Positions 41,556 to 51,014 are shown, counted from the first letter of the stretch. The stretch: 64,000 nt of DNA from Lachnospiraceae bacterium AC2028 (GCA_000702685.1 JNJD01000006.1:682001-746000), one strand, 5' to 3'. Notes: generated by a model not told the origin, from the sequence alone. Translations and numbers: made by a program.

Positions 41556-43237
41556 CAAAGAAAAAACTGATAAAAAGAAATATAAAAGAAGAACCAAAGA
41601 TCATTCTTTTCACTGCGATCGTATGTGCGGTGCTCTGCCTGCTTATGATCCCGCTTGTAAGAAATACCGTAGTATCATATGTCTACTCCATTGACGGACA
41701 AACTTATGCCAGACTCTATATGAGGCAGTATCTGAGCCGTTCGGAAAGCATTGAAGACGGAACTGCGGAGGAACCTAATACCGACGCCTTCGACTCCCAG
41801 GAAGATATCGTAAATGCTCTTTACGGTGCGTTTAACGATAAGTCCGCATTCTTGGAATCCGGGATCGGATTGCCGGGAGCGCCAATGATTTCTTTCCCGC
41901 TGTACAAATACGGCGGTGCAACATGGATTGCCGACAGGAATACCGGAGAACTTGTCACCAGAGGCGATTACGTAGTCCTGCGGGAAGGCGGAAAACGTAT
42001 GCTCTGTGACATAAGGGCATGTTATTCCGAAGAAGAATTAACCCGCATATGCGCGCTTTACTACAGTCCCCTTGATAAACCGGCATATTTAAACGACATC
42101 AGTGAATTTGAAGAACCTGTATACCCTTATATAGAAAAGTACGTCTACAGGGAGGGAATAGTCTATCCTCTTGTGATCACTTTTCGCGAGCCTGATGGGG
42201 ATATAAGCTTTTATTCGGATCTATCCTTTGAATACGCCCCTTCGGAAGTTACGGAAACAGAGGAATGTTTATTGGCTGACGACCTGCTGGATCCCGGTGA
42301 CCGGGCATATCAGATAGCTGCAAGTCTTGCAGATGAAAACTACAGACGTTTTGCATCAAATCTCACGAAGCTTCCCTCGGATAATATCCACGATTTCACC
42401 AGAGGATATATCGTTAAGTTAACATCTGAGATGACAGACAGATATATCATATGCCAGTCCGAAGTGATCAATTATAAGGGCATGCTGAACGCTGCCACAG
42501 CTGCTGCATGGTTCATCATCATCCTGTCTTGCTTCATCACCGCTCTTGTTCTATGCAGGAAAGCAAAAAGAAAAAGAGAAAAAGCCGAATACGAAAGAAG
42601 TGTTACAAATGCCCTTGCCCACAACTACAAATCTTCCCTGATGGTCGTAAGAAGCTGTGCCGAAAACCTGATCTGGGGCGTGCCCGATGAAAAGAAAGCA
42701 CAGTACGAGCAGAAGATAATCTCAGAGACGGACCGCATGAACGAAAGCACGGAGAAGATACTCTCTTTCTACAGAACCGGCGTCGCAGGATATGAACCGG
42801 CGGATGATGCCATAGATGCTTCCGCGATTTGCAGGGAACTTATCGGAAAGTATGAAAGCATATCCGCCGAAAGAAAGCTCGAATGGAAGGTGGATGATGC
42901 CGAGAAGTTCACATTCAAAGGTGATTCCGTACTGTTTGCCATGGCGATGGATAATCTGATCGGCAATGCCGCAAAATACGCCCTTAACGGATCGACGGTA
43001 AACATCAGGACTTATGCTACCGGAATGACACTCGAAAATAAGTGGAAGCCCGTGGACAAATTCCTCAAAAAGCCCGGACGTTTCTTCGAAAGCTTCGTAA
43101 CGGGCGACGACACTCCCGGAAGATCCAATTCCGGCCTTGGCCTCAGCGTAGCGAAAGACCTCTTCGAGCGCATGAAGCTTAAGATCACAGCAAAGGCAGA
43201 TACCGAGAAGGTTACTTTCGAGATCAAAAAGAAATGA
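41552..43237 (+). CDS. Sensor histidine kinase partner of the OmpR-type regulator
   Basis: 561 residues. Transmembrane helices at about 20-40 and 310-335 enclose a large extracellular sensor domain. The H-box is unusual, ALAHNYKSSLMVV in place of the common HELKTPL. HATPase motifs are normal: MDNLIGNAAKYA and SNSGLGLSVAKDL. The stop codon TGA (43235-43237) runs directly into TGAACAAGGG, a REP-like half copy. Confidence 0.9.
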   Translation: MTKKKLIKRNIKEEPKIILFTAIVCAVLCLLMIPLVRNTVVSYVYSIDGQTYARLYMRQYLSRSESIEDGTAEEPNTDAFDSQEDIVNALYGAFNDKSAFLESGIGLPGAPMISFPLYKYGGATWIADRNTGELVTRGDYVVLREGGKRMLCDIRACYSEEELTRICALYYSPLDKPAYLNDISEFEEPVYPYIEKYVYREGIVYPLVITFREPDGDISFYSDLSFEYAPSEVTETEECLLADDLLDPGDRAYQIAASLADENYRRFASNLTKLPSDNIHDFTRGYIVKLTSEMTDRYIICQSEVINYKGMLNAATAAAWFIIILSCFITALVLCRKAKRKREKAEYERSVTNALAHNYKSSLMVVRSCAENLIWGVPDEKKAQYEQKIISETDRMNESTEKILSFYRTGVAGYEPADDAIDASAICRELIGKYESISAERKLEWKVDDAEKFTFKGDSVLFAMAMDNLIGNAAKYALNGSTVNIRTYATGMTLENKWKPVDKFLKKPGRFFESFVTGDDTPGRSNSGLGLSVAKDLFERMKLKITAKADTEKVTFEIKKK

Positions 43238-43244
43238 ACAAGGG

Positions 43245-43273
43245 GTGAACAAGGGGGACGTTTCCTCCGTTCA
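43245..43273 (+). repeat. REP-like repeat, full copy of an inverted pair
   Basis: 29 bp (core GGGGGACGTTTCCTCC). Forms an inverted pair with 43282-43310. Confidence 0.9.
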
Positions 43274-43281
43274 ACGATTCA

Positions 43282-43310
43282 GTGAACGGAGGAACCGTCC
43301 CCCTGTTCAA
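43282..43310 (-). repeat. REP-like repeat, full copy of an inverted pair
   Basis: 29 bp in the opposite orientation, 8 bp away, like the paired REPs of BIME elements. Last copy towards the right; none seen beyond. Confidence 0.92.
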
Positions 43311-43312
43311 AA

Positions 43313-43350
43313 AAGAGCAAGTATCCGGATGATACTTGCTCTTCTTTTTT
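43313..43350. terminator. Bidirectional terminator
   Basis: AAGAGCAAGTATC, loop, GATACTTGCTCTT, then CTTTTTT; between the convergent kinase and permease genes. Confidence 0.88.
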
Positions 43351-43359
43351 CAGACACGG

Positions 43360-44214
43360 TCAAATATCGAGTTTCCTGTCCAGGATGTTCTTACTAATGC
43401 GGTACATGATCACTGCAGTCACACCATAGATCAGGATATATACCAGAGGTCCTTCGATATCGCGGACAAAAGCTCCATCGGGCCCGAATACAGTAAATCC
43501 TTTATCTGTAAACAGAAAGCCCATATTGAACATGATCTCAACTCTTGTTAATAACCATGAGACAAGAAGATGAATATTGAACATGGCTATCCCGGCGATC
43601 AGGATCACACCGTTCTTTTGAAGGATGTTGTATTTTCCGCATATACGGTTCGATGCGGTCAATGTGAAGATAAACGATATATAAATATTCACCGCGATCA
43701 CGGCAAAAGCTGCAGCCATGATGACAAATGCTGCCAGAGCCTTTGCCCCGGGAGCGGACATATACTCTCCCATCCAGTTGTTCTTATACAAATTCACAAG
43801 CCCGGTATATGATCCGACGGGTCCGATGGGAACGCTTTCCTTTCCGACCGCTTCGGAAATACCCAAACATGCGATGAATACAAGTATCTGCAGCCCAAGC
43901 CACATTACCGCAAGTCTGACATTGTCTTTCAGATGCTCACTGTTTCTTACCGGATATGAGAATTTTATTAGGCCCTCATCCGTGAAAAGAATGCCGTAAA
44001 ACCTTCTGACCATGAATATTCCGGTACAGATGATGCCCAGTGCGGATATAAGTATAAGTATCATTCTCAATGTAAGAGCCAGCCCGGAAGTCGACCTGCT
44101 TTCCGCAAACGCACAGACGACGGAAAGCACGGAATACGCAGCGATCAACACAGTCATGAGTACCATGACCTTTTTTATCTCTTGTGATTCAAGCTTATAT
44201 GATCTTTTATTCAT
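43360..44214 (-). CDS. ABC transporter permease-like membrane protein
   Basis: 284 residues, six hydrophobic helices (about 15-37, 48-70, 100-120, 158-182, 200-222, 258-276). The start overlaps the ATPase gene's stop by ATGA, so it is the membrane subunit of that transporter. Together with a GntR repressor this resembles the YtrA-type operons induced by cell-wall stress. Confidence 0.8.
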   Translation of the reverse strand: MNKRSYKLESQEIKKVMVLMTVLIAAYSVLSVVCAFAESRSTSGLALTLRMILILISALGIICTGIFMVRRFYGILFTDEGLIKFSYPVRNSEHLKDNVRLAVMWLGLQILVFIACLGISEAVGKESVPIGPVGSYTGLVNLYKNNWMGEYMSAPGAKALAAFVIMAAAFAVIAVNIYISFIFTLTASNRICGKYNILQKNGVILIAGIAMFNIHLLVSWLLTRVEIMFNMGFLFTDKGFTVFGPDGAFVRDIEGPLVYILIYGVTAVIMYRISKNILDRKLDI

Positions 44215-44906
44215 CTGTATTCCTCCATATACGTCTCGGAAAGAGACTTTCCCGTCTCGCTGCGGATCTCATCAACAGATCTGTGGAATACAATTCCGCC
44301 GTCCTTTATGAATATCGCTTCATCAAGCATCTGTTCTATCTCACCGATCTGATGAGTTGAGATGATCAGTGAAGAATCTTCCGGTACGCATCCGATCATG
44401 ATCCTGATCACATTCTCCCTGGCAACCGGATCCAGGCCGTTAAAAGGCTCATCCAGAAGAAAGAGCTTTGCTTTTCTGGACATTGTAAGGATCACCTGAA
44501 GCTTCTCAGCATTTCCTTTTGAAAGCTTTCCAACATAGTCCGAAATCTCAATTCCGAAGTCACACAGTTTTTCCTCTGCGCTCTTTCTGTCAAAATCCTC
44601 ATACATCAGCTCATACATATCCAGAAGATCCGTTACTTTCTTGCCGGCCGAATACGCCATTCTGTCGGGTGAATACGAAACGACCGACTTACTCTTTTCT
44701 CCGACGGGATTTCCGCAGATATTTACAGCACCGTTCTCATCATGGATCATCCCGGCGATCATCTTGATGAGCGTGGTCTTGCCGCTTCCGTTGGGGCCGA
44801 ACAGTCCGACTATTTTTCCGGACTCTACGGAAAAAGAAATATCATCAAGGGCACGCTTTTTTCCGTAAGCATGGCTTAACCCTTTGCATTCAAGTAATTT
44901 ACTCAT
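44211..44906 (-). CDS. ABC transporter ATP-binding protein
   Basis: 231 residues. Walker A GPNGSGKTTL, signature region LSKGNAEKLQ (variant of LSGGQ), Walker B LFLLDEPFNGLDP, and the switch His in IISTHQ. Energises the permease encoded downstream. Overlaps the GntR gene by 8 bp. Confidence 0.93.
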   Translation of the reverse strand: MSKLLECKGLSHAYGKKRALDDISFSVESGKIVGLFGPNGSGKTTLIKMIAGMIHDENGAVNICGNPVGEKSKSVVSYSPDRMAYSAGKKVTDLLDMYELMYEDFDRKSAEEKLCDFGIEISDYVGKLSKGNAEKLQVILTMSRKAKLFLLDEPFNGLDPVARENVIRIMIGCVPEDSSLIISTHQIGEIEQMLDEAIFIKDGGIVFHRSVDEIRSETGKSLSETYMEEYR

Positions 44907-45261
44907 AAGATCCTCCTTGCAGGAATCTGATGGCTTCTTCCCTGCCGATACCGAGTTCCTTCATGCCGGAAAGGAATTCTTCGGCGGTTTTCTCAGCCAG
45001 ATCCTTTCTTGTCTTCTCGATGAGTCCCGCATCCTCCGTCACATATCTTCCGTTCGTGCGCTGCGAATATACGAGTCCGAGTCTTTCCAGCTCACCGTAC
45101 GCCTTCTGCATCGTGTTCGGATTGACCGCGGCCTCCACGGCCAGATCCCTTACCGTGGGAAGCTTATCCCCGGGAGCATATTTCCCGGATACGATATCCG
45201 ATTCAAGCCGCTCCACGAGCTGTATGAAGATCGGCTTATTCGAATCCAAATTCCAGGGCAT
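44899..45261 (-). CDS. GntR-family (YtrA type) regulator
   Basis: 120 residues. Winged HTH at about 10-78 (PIFIQLVERLESDIVSGKYA, PGDKLPTVRDLAVEAAVNPN, TMQKAYGELERLGLV) with only a short C-terminal helical tail, typical of YtrA regulators that control ABC transporters. The palindrome at 45301-45322 is its probable operator. Confidence 0.92.
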   Translation of the reverse strand: MPWNLDSNKPIFIQLVERLESDIVSGKYAPGDKLPTVRDLAVEAAVNPNTMQKAYGELERLGLVYSQRTNGRYVTEDAGLIEKTRKDLAEKTAEEFLSGMKELGIGREEAIRFLQGGSYE

Positions 45262-45300
45262 CAGACCACCTCCGTAAACTATCTTTGGTCACCGGTTATC

Positions 45301-45322
45301 TTGTACTATTGGAATAGTACAA
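45301..45322. promoter_or_regulatory. Probable operator of the GntR regulator
   Basis: TTGTACTATT-GG-AATAGTACAA, a perfect 10-bp inverted repeat about 40 bp upstream of the gntR start. Confidence 0.8.
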
Positions 45323-45460
45323 TAATACATCAAACCTGTCAAATCTTTTTTTTGAAAAATGTGACCCGGGACGAAATCCTTCCGTCATATAGTGCAGAGG
45401 GGCATAAAACCCGGCACTGACGATCCTTTTAAGGGTTTGAGATACACGGAGGAAGATATT

Positions 45461-47260
45461 ATGAAAAGAAAAACTTTGGGAAAAGGCTTAAGAACATACA
45501 TCAGCCTGGCTCTTGCCGGACTGCTCCTGTTATCGGCTTGCGGACAGAGCGTGGATGTTCCGGATGACGAACAGGGTCCAATAGGCACAGCCGGATACAC
45601 GGAAGAACAGATCAGAGACAGGATTGCCGACATAGGCAAGGATTATGACGGACTCGATGATTCCGATTCCAAATTCGATCTTTTCGGATTTGCAACCAAC
45701 AGCGGTGGCAACGGAATGGTCATGTATGAGGCAACCTGCGATGAAGCAGCCGTATCGGGTGTTCCGGATGGTGCGGAAGTTTCGGCTGTTATCAGCGCAC
45801 CCATTGAGCCCATAGTGATCGACCAGCCCTGGAATACCGAAGGCTACAATTCAATCACGGAAGCGGGCTTTATCACCACGAACGCCAACAGATTCTCAAC
45901 CTTCGGTGCTGATGTCGATACCGCAACATATTCCAATTTCAGACGTACAGTCTATGAAGCATACGAATGGCGCAATGAAGGATACAGCATGGGCGGACTT
46001 GACAGAGAAGCCCTCAGGATTGAGGAAATGATCAATTATTTCGATTATTCCTATCCTGCAGCCAAGGACGGTGAGAAATTCTCCGTAAGCCAGACCGTGG
46101 TTCCCTGCCCCTGGAATGAAGATACCCTTCTCTACAGGGTCGGTGTAAGAGCCGAGAAGGTGGACATCTCCGGCGGATCAAATATCGTATTCCTTGTCGA
46201 CACATCAGGTTCAATGTTCTGGAACAACGGCCTTCCTCTTGCACAGGAAGCCCTTAAGATCCTCCAGAAGAACCTTACCGAGAATGACCGCATCTCCATC
46301 GTCACCTACGCAGGTGATGCATCCGTAAGAGCCGAAGGCCTTTCAGGAGACCAGCACAGCGAGATCAAGAAGATCATCAATTCTCTCGAAGCAGGCGGCG
46401 GTACCAACGGCCAGGGCGGAATCATCAAGGCTTACGAGATCGCTGAGAAATATTTCATAGAAGGCGGAAATAACCGTGTCATTCTTTGCACCGACGGTGA
46501 TTTCAACCTTGGAACCTCATCAGAAGCAGGCCTTATCGAACTGATCGAGGAAAAGAAAGAAACCGGCGTATTCCTCTCCTGTCTCGGATTCGGAACCGGA
46601 AATTATAAAGACGACAAGATGGAAGCTCTTGCCGATCACGGAAACGGAAATTACTTCTATATCGACTGCACCGCAGAGGCAGAGAAGGCACTTGAGAACG
46701 AGATCTGGTCAACCCTTTATACCGTAGCCAAGGACACCAAGTTCCAGGTTGAGTTCAATCCCGAGACCGTAGCGGCTTACAGGATCATCGGTTATGAGAA
46801 CCGCCAGATGGCAGCGGAGGATTTCTCCGACGATACCAAGGACGGTGGAGAAGTAGGCTCCGGCCAGACCGTTACCATCCTTTACGAGATAGTTCCCGTA
46901 GGTTCGAACATGGATATCCCTGAAGTAGAATCAAGATACGGAAATGATGAAGAATCATTCATCAGCGGAAACAACGAATACTGCGTACTCAACATCAGAT
47001 ACAAAGAGCCCGACGGAAAAGAAAGTCAGCTCAGAACCTATCCCGTTACCACTGATATGTTCACCCGTCAGATGGACTTAGATACCTCCTGGGCCGCAGG
47101 CGTTGCACAGGTAGGAATGCTCTACAGAGGTTCTGCTTATGCAGGCACTTCCGATTACGAGGATGTCATCGAAAGACTTTCCGAGGATCCCGCAGTCATG
47201 GAAGACGACCTTAAGGCACAGTTCCTCTACATCGTAGGAATGCTTGAAGAGATGGAATAA
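45461..47260 (+). CDS. VWA-domain lipoprotein (YfbK type)
   Basis: 599 residues from ATG 45461 (GGAGGAAG upstream). Lipobox LLLLSAC (Cys about 27). N-terminal von Willebrand domain found ahead of YfbK VWA (FSTFGADVDTATYSNFRR), then a VWA domain with intact MIDAS NIVFLVDTSGSMFW (about 246-259), then a DUF3520-like C-terminus (VEFNPETVAAYRIIGYENR). Displayed on the cell surface; possibly adhesion or complex assembly. Confidence 0.9.
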   Translation: MKRKTLGKGLRTYISLALAGLLLLSACGQSVDVPDDEQGPIGTAGYTEEQIRDRIADIGKDYDGLDDSDSKFDLFGFATNSGGNGMVMYEATCDEAAVSGVPDGAEVSAVISAPIEPIVIDQPWNTEGYNSITEAGFITTNANRFSTFGADVDTATYSNFRRTVYEAYEWRNEGYSMGGLDREALRIEEMINYFDYSYPAAKDGEKFSVSQTVVPCPWNEDTLLYRVGVRAEKVDISGGSNIVFLVDTSGSMFWNNGLPLAQEALKILQKNLTENDRISIVTYAGDASVRAEGLSGDQHSEIKKIINSLEAGGGTNGQGGIIKAYEIAEKYFIEGGNNRVILCTDGDFNLGTSSEAGLIELIEEKKETGVFLSCLGFGTGNYKDDKMEALADHGNGNYFYIDCTAEAEKALENEIWSTLYTVAKDTKFQVEFNPETVAAYRIIGYENRQMAAEDFSDDTKDGGEVGSGQTVTILYEIVPVGSNMDIPEVESRYGNDEESFISGNNEYCVLNIRYKEPDGKESQLRTYPVTTDMFTRQMDLDTSWAAGVAQVGMLYRGSAYAGTSDYEDVIERLSEDPAVMEDDLKAQFLYIVGMLEEME

Positions 47261-47287
47261 CAGCCATATGCACCCCCCGAATACAGG

Positions 47288-47316
47288 AAAAGCCCCGGCA
47301 CCATGCCGGGGCTTTT
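47288..47316. terminator. Bidirectional terminator
   Basis: AAAAGCCCCGGCA, CCA, TGCCGGGGCTTTT. Confidence 0.9.
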
Positions 47317-47332
47317 CCGATATTGTTAAGAG

Positions 47333-48553
47333 TTAATAATCTATCGAATCCGCGAATTCAAGGAAATACGGAAGCGGAACAAACTGATCGAGATAGGTGA
47401 TCTCGGGTGCGATCGCATATGTCGTTCCCCAGATGAATCCGAGGAAATTACCGTATTTATCAAAACAGGGCGAACCGCTGCAGCTTCCGACCGCATTCTT
47501 CAGATCACCGACCACCATATGTGAAGAGGCGGAAACCAGCTTTTCCGGATCCTCATCAAAATGATAAGCCGTCAGTCCATAACAATCTGTGTACATGACC
47601 GTGTTTTCAAGTACGATATCCTGCTGACATCTCCTCCACGACTGCGTATTCATCAGGAAAAAGTCACCGGTCTTCAGATTCTCAAAAGCATCCGTATCTA
47701 CATGAACCTCCCTGAATGTCAGGAGTTCATCGACATTAAAATACGATATCGGAACGACAAACATCTGCTGGTCATACTGAAGATATCCATTCGCGACCGC
47801 ATCATATTCGGGATGATACTTGAGGAAAGTGATGTCGGTATAGGGGATCTCTGTCATATTGTCGTTATAGTCATAAATGCACAGCGTCTCAGCGCTGTCC
47901 ACCGGGCAATGCTTGTTGGTGAAAAAGTACAGATGATCCTTCGTCACCTTATAAAGAAAACATGTGCATGCTCCGTCATCGTATGCCGCACCGAATGAGG
48001 TCGGTGAAGTCAGTACGGTAAGTGCATCGATATCTCCGGCTTTGTCCTCCGGCAATACATCGTAACCGAAATATCCGTGATCTATCAGAAAACCGATCGT
48101 ATCGCCGTCCAGGGCAAAGCCGTAATCATTCTTTTCATAATCACCGATCGAAACGGTTATTGTTTCTTCCGAACTTAGGCCTTTTTCATCGGTGGCACGA
48201 TATGTGACCTGATATACCCCTGCAGAATCCGGATTATACCCGCCGTCACTTACGATATCGATACTGCCTGTTATATCTTTCCCTTCCGCATCCTCGGCAT
48301 AAACAAGATCAAGAAGCGTCAGGTCGGTTCCGGTCTTATAAACCCTGTCGCAGAGCATGACAAAATGCGGAGGCTCGGGCGCGGGCTGCTGCTCTTCCGG
48401 TACGATCTCTTCGGGAATATCCATTACTTCAAGTTCCGCGATCTCAGACCCGTTATCACGTGAAAAAGAACCCGAGACCACAGAATGATAGATCAGGGCG
48501 GATATAACAGAAAGGGATAAAAGAATAATTGTAATAACAGTCTTTTTATTCAT
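47333..48553 (-). CDS. Secreted trypsin-like serine protease with Ig-like domain
   Basis: 406 residues. One N-terminal transmembrane or signal segment (about 5-27), Glu/Pro linker, a DUF5011-like bacterial Ig domain (about 62-135: TGTDLTLLDLVYAEDAEGKD, AGVYQVTYRATDEKG), then a trypsin-fold domain with the triad FTNKHC (His), PEYDAVA (Asp) and GSCSGSPCF (Ser). Probably anchored outside the membrane. Upstream of the end of the HD-GYP gene by 22 bp on the same strand, so possibly cotranscribed. Confidence 0.82.
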   Translation of the reverse strand: MNKKTVITIILLSLSVISALIYHSVVSGSFSRDNGSEIAELEVMDIPEEIVPEEQQPAPEPPHFVMLCDRVYKTGTDLTLLDLVYAEDAEGKDITGSIDIVSDGGYNPDSAGVYQVTYRATDEKGLSSEETITVSIGDYEKNDYGFALDGDTIGFLIDHGYFGYDVLPEDKAGDIDALTVLTSPTSFGAAYDDGACTCFLYKVTKDHLYFFTNKHCPVDSAETLCIYDYNDNMTEIPYTDITFLKYHPEYDAVANGYLQYDQQMFVVPISYFNVDELLTFREVHVDTDAFENLKTGDFFLMNTQSWRRCQQDIVLENTVMYTDCYGLTAYHFDEDPEKLVSASSHMVVGDLKNAVGSCSGSPCFDKYGNFLGFIWGTTYAIAPEITYLDQFVPLPYFLEFADSIDY

Positions 48554-48575
48554 TGGGGTTACAAAACGGAAAAAA

Positions 48576-50930
48576 TCATTCTATATGGATGTCCGTGATG
48601 GCAACCTGATCACCCGTGACAGCCGTATATACAGGCTTGTCGATGTCGGTCATGATAATGGTGCAGACGGCACATATTCCGGCATTTTCAGTGGTTACAG
48701 TGATCCTGTTCTCATCAACCTTATAAGTGACTGTTGTGTCAAATCCGTCATGATTATACTTCTTCCAGTCATCCCACCCCTTGAAATGATCTTCCGTCGT
48801 GACGTTATGCTCCAGTGAGATATTGGGATCGCATTCCCACGCTTCACCATCGAATCTCATAAAAGCAAGATCACGGTAATTTGATCCGTTCACTGTTCCG
48901 TCTGTCGAACAGAACACATCCACAAACGGACAATGCCAAACCAGTCTCGCCGTAGGAAGGCATTTGGCATGAAATCTGATCTTCAGTCCATCGCGAACCT
49001 CTATGCCCTTTGAAGCATCCGTACGGTATCCGTCAATCTGAACATTCGGGATATCTCCGGCAGGACCGTCAATATAACTTACTTCCTCTGCTATCCTCGG
49101 GATGAAATTTTCATCCACTTCTTTTGCGGTTTTTTCCGTGCTCACATTACCGTACTTGCAGTATTCACCGGTAAGACCGATGTAAAAATACCTGGAGCTG
49201 TCGGGAAGTGCGATGATATGCTCTATCATCTGTTTATATCCCAGGATCTTTATAAGGACGTGGTCCTTAACCTTAACGGCTTCTATCTTATATTCATTAT
49301 TCTTTTTGACTTCCCCGGATCCGTGGTGATATACGGTGGTCTGTATCTTTCTTGCTTCGGACTGTTTGCTCTTTCCGTCGAACCACAGCTCTCCGAATTC
49401 ACAATAATTCAGGTCTCTTATCTCGCGTTCGGTATCATGTACTCTTCCGTCAAGAGAATCAAAAAGCACCAGCGAAGGAACAGGCTTTTTGCCGTGCCCT
49501 TTCTCATTTTCGCTTATGGTCATATAGACCCCGGTTACACTGCGGGTAATGAGCATACCCTCTGAGATCTTGCTTCTGTATTCTCCGATGACAAGCTCGT
49601 CTTTACCGGCAAGTTCCCTTACCTCTTCGCGCTCACTCATCTCATATTCCGTATCCACATCGATCATATGGAGCATAAGTCTCGCATACTCAGGATCAAA
49701 CTGGGTACCGCTTCCCTTTACAATCTCCTCACGTACGATCTGCTGGGGAATCGCTTCACGATAACTTCTCTTTGAAGACATGGCATCATAGGCATCGGCT
49801 ACGGATATGATCCTGGCAATCTCCGGAATGTCTGTACCTTTAAGGCCGAAAGGATAACCTTTGCCGTCATAGCGCTCGTGATGGCCGCACGCTCCGATGC
49901 TCAGGTAAGGATATTCGCTTATCTGACGCAATATCTGGGCTCCGTAAAAAGGATGCTTCTTTATCTCTTCGTATTCATCGGGAGAAAGCTTTCCGTCTTT
50001 GGTAATGATGGAGTCACGGACACCGATCTTTCCTACATCATGAAGCAGTGCTGCGTAGTAAACCTCATCACATTCGTCTTCACTTTTCCCGTTCATCTCG
50101 GCAAGTTTTCTCGAATATTCAGCAACTCTCGAAGAATGTCCGTGAGTATATGGATCCTTTGCATCGATGGCACTGGCAAGGGCTGCCATGACTTCCACGC
50201 TGAGATTTTTCAGTTTTTCTCCGGCCTCTTCAGCCTTATCGATATTGGCATCAAGCTTATCGGTGAGTTCCTGACGGTATATAATGGTCAGATATATGTA
50301 ATACTCCAGGATACACAACGCCATTATGATATTTGAGTATCCCTCGGTTCCGATCATATATTCATGAAGTCCGGCCAAAACTGCCTGTACAAATATCACG
50401 AGCAGTATCAGACTCTTTTTTCTGTCACCCGAGCTGAATGCACGGACGGAAATGATCAAAAGGATAAGAAGATATATTCCGAGGACATAGAAGATAGTCA
50501 TTCTTAACGGTCCGCCGGGATTCCACGAATTATTATCATCAATAAAGCATGCAATCCTGCTGCCGAAAAGAGCCGCAATGTAGACAATGCCATTCACCAC
50601 TGCGGGAATGACACTTAAGAACCGGTACTTCCAATTTTGGAGAACTATCAGGATCTGTACAAGAATAACGCAGGGTCTGAGTGCATAACCGAAAGCACTC
50701 CCGATACGTCTGAGCATGACCACTCTTGCCGCCTCTTCAGGCGAAAGAACGCTCACATCGGTCCATACGTCAAAAGTCCCGGCAACCGTAAGAAGTATCA
50801 TGAAGATCATGCTCAGGGCAAAAAGACTTGTAGCCGGAATCTTGACATCACGGTTGACATACATCATGGCGATGATCGCGAGCAATATCATCACCGTTAA
50901 AAAATTTACCGAAAAATATGTTGCTAACAT
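48576..50930 (-). CDS. HD-GYP phosphodiesterase with membrane sensor and novel C-terminal domain
   Basis: 784 residues. Seven hydrophobic segments (about 8-220), then an HD-GYP domain (about 240-430) with LLHDVGKIGV, IKKHPFYG, CGHHERYDGKGYPFGL and VADAYDAM, all motifs for cyclic-di-GMP hydrolysis present. Residues about 440-784 are a long beta-rich extension (VWHCPFVDVFCSTDG, AFMRFDGEAWECDPN) not usual in the family. With the EAL protein at 61300, this is the second c-di-GMP phosphodiesterase of the window. Confidence 0.88.
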   Translation of the reverse strand: MLATYFSVNFLTVMILLAIIAMMYVNRDVKIPATSLFALSMIFMILLTVAGTFDVWTDVSVLSPEEAARVVMLRRIGSAFGYALRPCVILVQILIVLQNWKYRFLSVIPAVVNGIVYIAALFGSRIACFIDDNNSWNPGGPLRMTIFYVLGIYLLILLIISVRAFSSGDRKKSLILLVIFVQAVLAGLHEYMIGTEGYSNIIMALCILEYYIYLTIIYRQELTDKLDANIDKAEEAGEKLKNLSVEVMAALASAIDAKDPYTHGHSSRVAEYSRKLAEMNGKSEDECDEVYYAALLHDVGKIGVRDSIITKDGKLSPDEYEEIKKHPFYGAQILRQISEYPYLSIGACGHHERYDGKGYPFGLKGTDIPEIARIISVADAYDAMSSKRSYREAIPQQIVREEIVKGSGTQFDPEYARLMLHMIDVDTEYEMSEREEVRELAGKDELVIGEYRSKISEGMLITRSVTGVYMTISENEKGHGKKPVPSLVLFDSLDGRVHDTEREIRDLNYCEFGELWFDGKSKQSEARKIQTTVYHHGSGEVKKNNEYKIEAVKVKDHVLIKILGYKQMIEHIIALPDSSRYFYIGLTGEYCKYGNVSTEKTAKEVDENFIPRIAEEVSYIDGPAGDIPNVQIDGYRTDASKGIEVRDGLKIRFHAKCLPTARLVWHCPFVDVFCSTDGTVNGSNYRDLAFMRFDGEAWECDPNISLEHNVTTEDHFKGWDDWKKYNHDGFDTTVTYKVDENRITVTTENAGICAVCTIIMTDIDKPVYTAVTGDQVAITDIHIE

Positions 50931-51014
50931 TTATCCCCTCATAATGCCGATAAAGGCACACGGGATATTATACTCTTTTAAATGCAGTTTTAAACCTGAA
51001 AACGATTTCGAATA

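Noticed and set aside
22551-43310. CRISPR array
   Set aside because: The repeats are scattered over 20 kb in both orientations with genes between them, have no regular spacers, and there are no cas genes.
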